A DNA stretch of 64,000 bases from positions 82,382 through 146,381 of the forward strand of contig NZ_JANIBC010000003.1 of the NCBI RefSeq assembly GCF_024505085.1. Direction: 5' to 3'. The stretch comes from Parvularcula maris (lineage in GTDB: Bacteria; Pseudomonadota; Alphaproteobacteria; Caulobacterales; Parvularculaceae). A program made the translations under genes and the position numbers. The first letter of the stretch is position 1; each line of letters opens with the position of its first letter. The notes below the pieces were generated by a model. That model saw only the letters and a list, made by a program, of their open reading frames with translations. It ran no database searches and was not told where the DNA came from. Below are positions 62,825 to 64,000 of this stretch, piece after piece.

Positions 62825-63325
62825 ATGAGCGAGTTCGGCAGCCTGAAAGAACTCTATGTGGACCAGCTTCAGGACAACTACTCGGCCAACAAGCAGATGG
62901 CGAACATTCTCGGCGAGTTCGAAAGCGCCGTGGAGACGCCCAAGCTGAAGAGCTACCTGAAGACGGCCCAGCAGAAGATCCAGGAGCACCAGTCGACCCT
63001 GGAGAACGTCATCAAGAGCCACGATGCCGACCCCGACGGTGAGCACTGCAAGGGTATGCAGGGCCTCGTCCGCGAGGGCCGGGCCCATGGTCTCGAGCCG
63101 CAGTTCAAGGACAAGCAGGTCCAGGAAGCCGCGATCATCGCGCAGCTCAACCGCATGAACCATTACGGCCTGGCGGGCTACGGCACGACCAAGGCGATGG
63201 CGCAGCAGCTCGGCCTCTCCGAAGACGAGCAGAAGCTGAACGCCGACCTCGACGACATCTATGACGGCGACCGCTTCGTCTCGATGCTGGCCGAGAACCA
63301 GATCAACGAGGAAGCCACGCACTAA
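62825..63325 (+). CDS. DUF892 ferritin-like protein (YciE/YciF type)
   Basis: 166 residues of the YciE/YciF ferritin-like family: SLKELYVDQLQDNYSANKQM at the N terminus and LNRMNHYGLAGYGTTKAMA, with Glu/His positions of a four-helix diiron bundle (EFESAVETPKLKSYLK; QKIQEHQSTLENV). Related proteins are induced by stress; the role is unproven. TTGGAGG lies seven bases before the ATG. A hairpin terminator follows. Confidence 0.9.
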   Translation: MSEFGSLKELYVDQLQDNYSANKQMANILGEFESAVETPKLKSYLKTAQQKIQEHQSTLENVIKSHDADPDGEHCKGMQGLVREGRAHGLEPQFKDKQVQEAAIIAQLNRMNHYGLAGYGTTKAMAQQLGLSEDEQKLNADLDDIYDGDRFVSMLAENQINEEATH

Positions 63326-63349
63326 GCGGAGTTCTCTCGGTACGGATGA

Positions 63350-63377
63350 AAGCCGCTCCTTCGGGGGCGGTTTTTTG
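63350..63377 (+). terminator. Intrinsic terminator of the DUF892 gene
   Basis: AAGCCGCTCC-ttcg-GGGGCGGTTT forms a stem with two G-T pairs and runs into TTTTTT. It starts 25 bases after the stop codon. Confidence 0.85.
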
Positions 63378-63430
63378 CTGTGGGCGGCAGTGTTTGAATG
63401 CGTCGTGACTCCTTCTCGAAGCGCTTCGCC

Positions 63431-63512
63431 GTAGGGCGGTCAGCGGCATAGCCGTTGGCCGCATTTCGAAGCGCGGCGCATGAAACGCGGCCAGCTTCGC
63501 TGACCGCCCTAC
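63431..63512. repeat. Family-3 palindromic repeat, copy 4
   Basis: GTAGGGCGGTCAGCG (63431-63445) and CGCTGACCGCCCTAC (63498-63512) are perfect 15-bp arms, with a second inner pair TTGGCCGC and GCGGCCAG. Confidence 0.85.
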
Positions 63513-63549
63513 GAGTTGGGTCTTTCGTTCAACCGTCTCTTTCTGGCGT

Positions 63550-63655
63550 TCACCACGGCGAAGACCGTGGTGCCCATCTCCTGCGTGTGTGGTCTTGTTC
63601 AGCTTCTGGGTGATGGGTCCCACGGTCTTCGCTGCGCTACGCCGTGGGAAACGGG
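63550..63655. repeat. Family-4 repeat (CCCACGG/CCGTGGG hairpins)
   Basis: ACCACGG-cgaaga-CCGTGGT at the left and CCCACGGTCTTCGCTGCG... CGCCGTGGG at the right, with GTGCCCATC and GATGGGTCCC between as mirrored parts. Shorter relatives lie at 23463-23484 and 43239-43263. Confidence 0.6.
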
Positions 63656-63973
63656 CTGGGGCGGAGGGGGTTGGGCAGCGTCCAACACCTGTAGCTGCCC
63701 TTAGGCAGTTATGGCGGGGAAGTGGGGAGCGCGCGGGCGTGGCCACGGCTGGTGGTGTTTGTTCATTCTAGGGTCGGCCGTGGCCTGAAGTGACCAAACC
63801 ACCGCCCGCGCGCGAGCCTTCTTCTTCTTCTGGCGGCCGATCCGAAGCTCTCGCCATCCGCCTGTCACTTGTGAAGGCGCGAAGACCCGTCCGGCCCAAG
63901 AGAAGTGACGTCTCTTCCCCGCAAGGGCCGGATGAGGGAAGCATAGAATAGGATGAGAGGGCGGGGATAAGTC

Positions 63974-64000
63974 GTAGGGCGGGCGGCGAAGCCGACCGCG
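63974..64000. repeat. Family-3 repeat, left arm only, cut by window edge
   Basis: GTAGGGCGGGCGGCGAAGCC followed by GACCGCG matches the left arm of copy 2 (50978). The rest lies outside the window. Confidence 0.65.

Larger units (their letters stand above)
63326..64000. other. Repeat-filled gene-free tail of the window
   Basis: 675 bases without a supported gene: a terminator (63350-63377), a family-3 palindrome (63431-63512), family-4 motifs (63550-63655), then GC-rich sequence and the start of another family-3 copy (from 63974) cut by the window edge. Confidence 0.65.

Noticed and set aside
63303..63746. 147-codon minus-strand frame at the right end
   Set aside because: It is made of family-3 and family-4 repeat sequence and has no ribosome site or family resemblance.

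Overview
The window is a 64 kb piece of a GC-rich bacterial chromosome, almost certainly from an alphaproteobacterium. The signs are the rpsF-rpsR-rplI-dnaB order, the fabF-mltG-yicC-gmk run, the HIG1/cobalamin adenosyltransferase/etfBA group, a DksA lacking the Cys4 zinc finger, and a crtE/W/Z/B/I/Y carotenoid cluster. A marine, carotenoid-producing lineage (Parvularcula-, Sphingomonas- or Caulobacter-like) would fit, but I cannot fix the genus. No rRNA, integrase, transposase, prophage or CRISPR array is visible. Two tRNAs (Val-TAC, Glu-TTC) are present.

Layout. 0-3.2 kb: dnaB and the S6/S18/L9 operon (minus strand). 3.5-10.8 kb: stress and membrane genes (DUF1223 protein, a KatG with a lipoprotein signal, a cation efflux pump, transaldolase, small secreted proteins). 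10.8-20.6 kb: glyQ-mtgA, mnmC-mltB, a serine hydrolase, two alpha/beta hydrolases and small proteins. 20.9-24.4 kb: recQ, tRNA-Val, a peroxiredoxin-like gene. 24.6-35.4 kb: the fatty-acid cluster fabD...fabG...acpP-fabF, interrupted by four unrelated genes, then mltG-yicC-gmk. 35.7-43.2 kb: an Hpt protein and the carotenoid locus (crtE converging on crtY-crtI-orf-crtB-crtW-crtZ), with a divergent membrane-anchored ribbon-helix-helix gene beside crtY. 43.3-49.1 kb: a pectinacetylesterase-like enzyme, etfAB, a VPxPA-CTERM protein, cobalamin adenosyltransferase and small membrane proteins. 49.2-51 kb: a two-gene unit whose first product looks like a long, undescribed proteasome/HslV-type threonine hydrolase. 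51-55.4 kb: a DUF3089 hydrolase with an altered nucleophile, a DUF502 protein, an AT-rich patch with a small Cys-rich secreted protein, an anchored lysozyme and dksA. 55.5-59.8 kb: an exopolysaccharide export lipoprotein, an outer-membrane barrel, a P-loop protein and a membrane protein resembling part of an XrtA/PEP-CTERM locus. 59.8-64 kb: hemF, recJ, tRNA-Glu, a DUF892 protein and a repeat-filled tail.

How the genes work together. The carotenoid genes form a complete route from farnesyl diphosphate through GGPP, phytoene, lycopene and beta-carotene to ketolated and hydroxylated xanthophylls (astaxanthin type). FabD, FabG, AcpP and FabF supply fatty-acid elongation. MtgA, MltB, MltG and the lysozyme act on peptidoglycan. 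The two CTERM-sorted proteins (25.7 and 47.4 kb) would need an exosortase, which is not in the window although exosortase-type polysaccharide export genes are.

Intergenic spaces are unusually rich in dispersed palindromic repeats: at least four families, most seen two to five times here. The most interesting leads are the threonine-hydrolase-like gene pair at 49.2-51.0 kb, the membrane-anchored ribbon-helix-helix protein with a paired operator-like repeat at the carotenoid promoter, the lipoprotein KatG, and the small membrane gene inside the crt operon.
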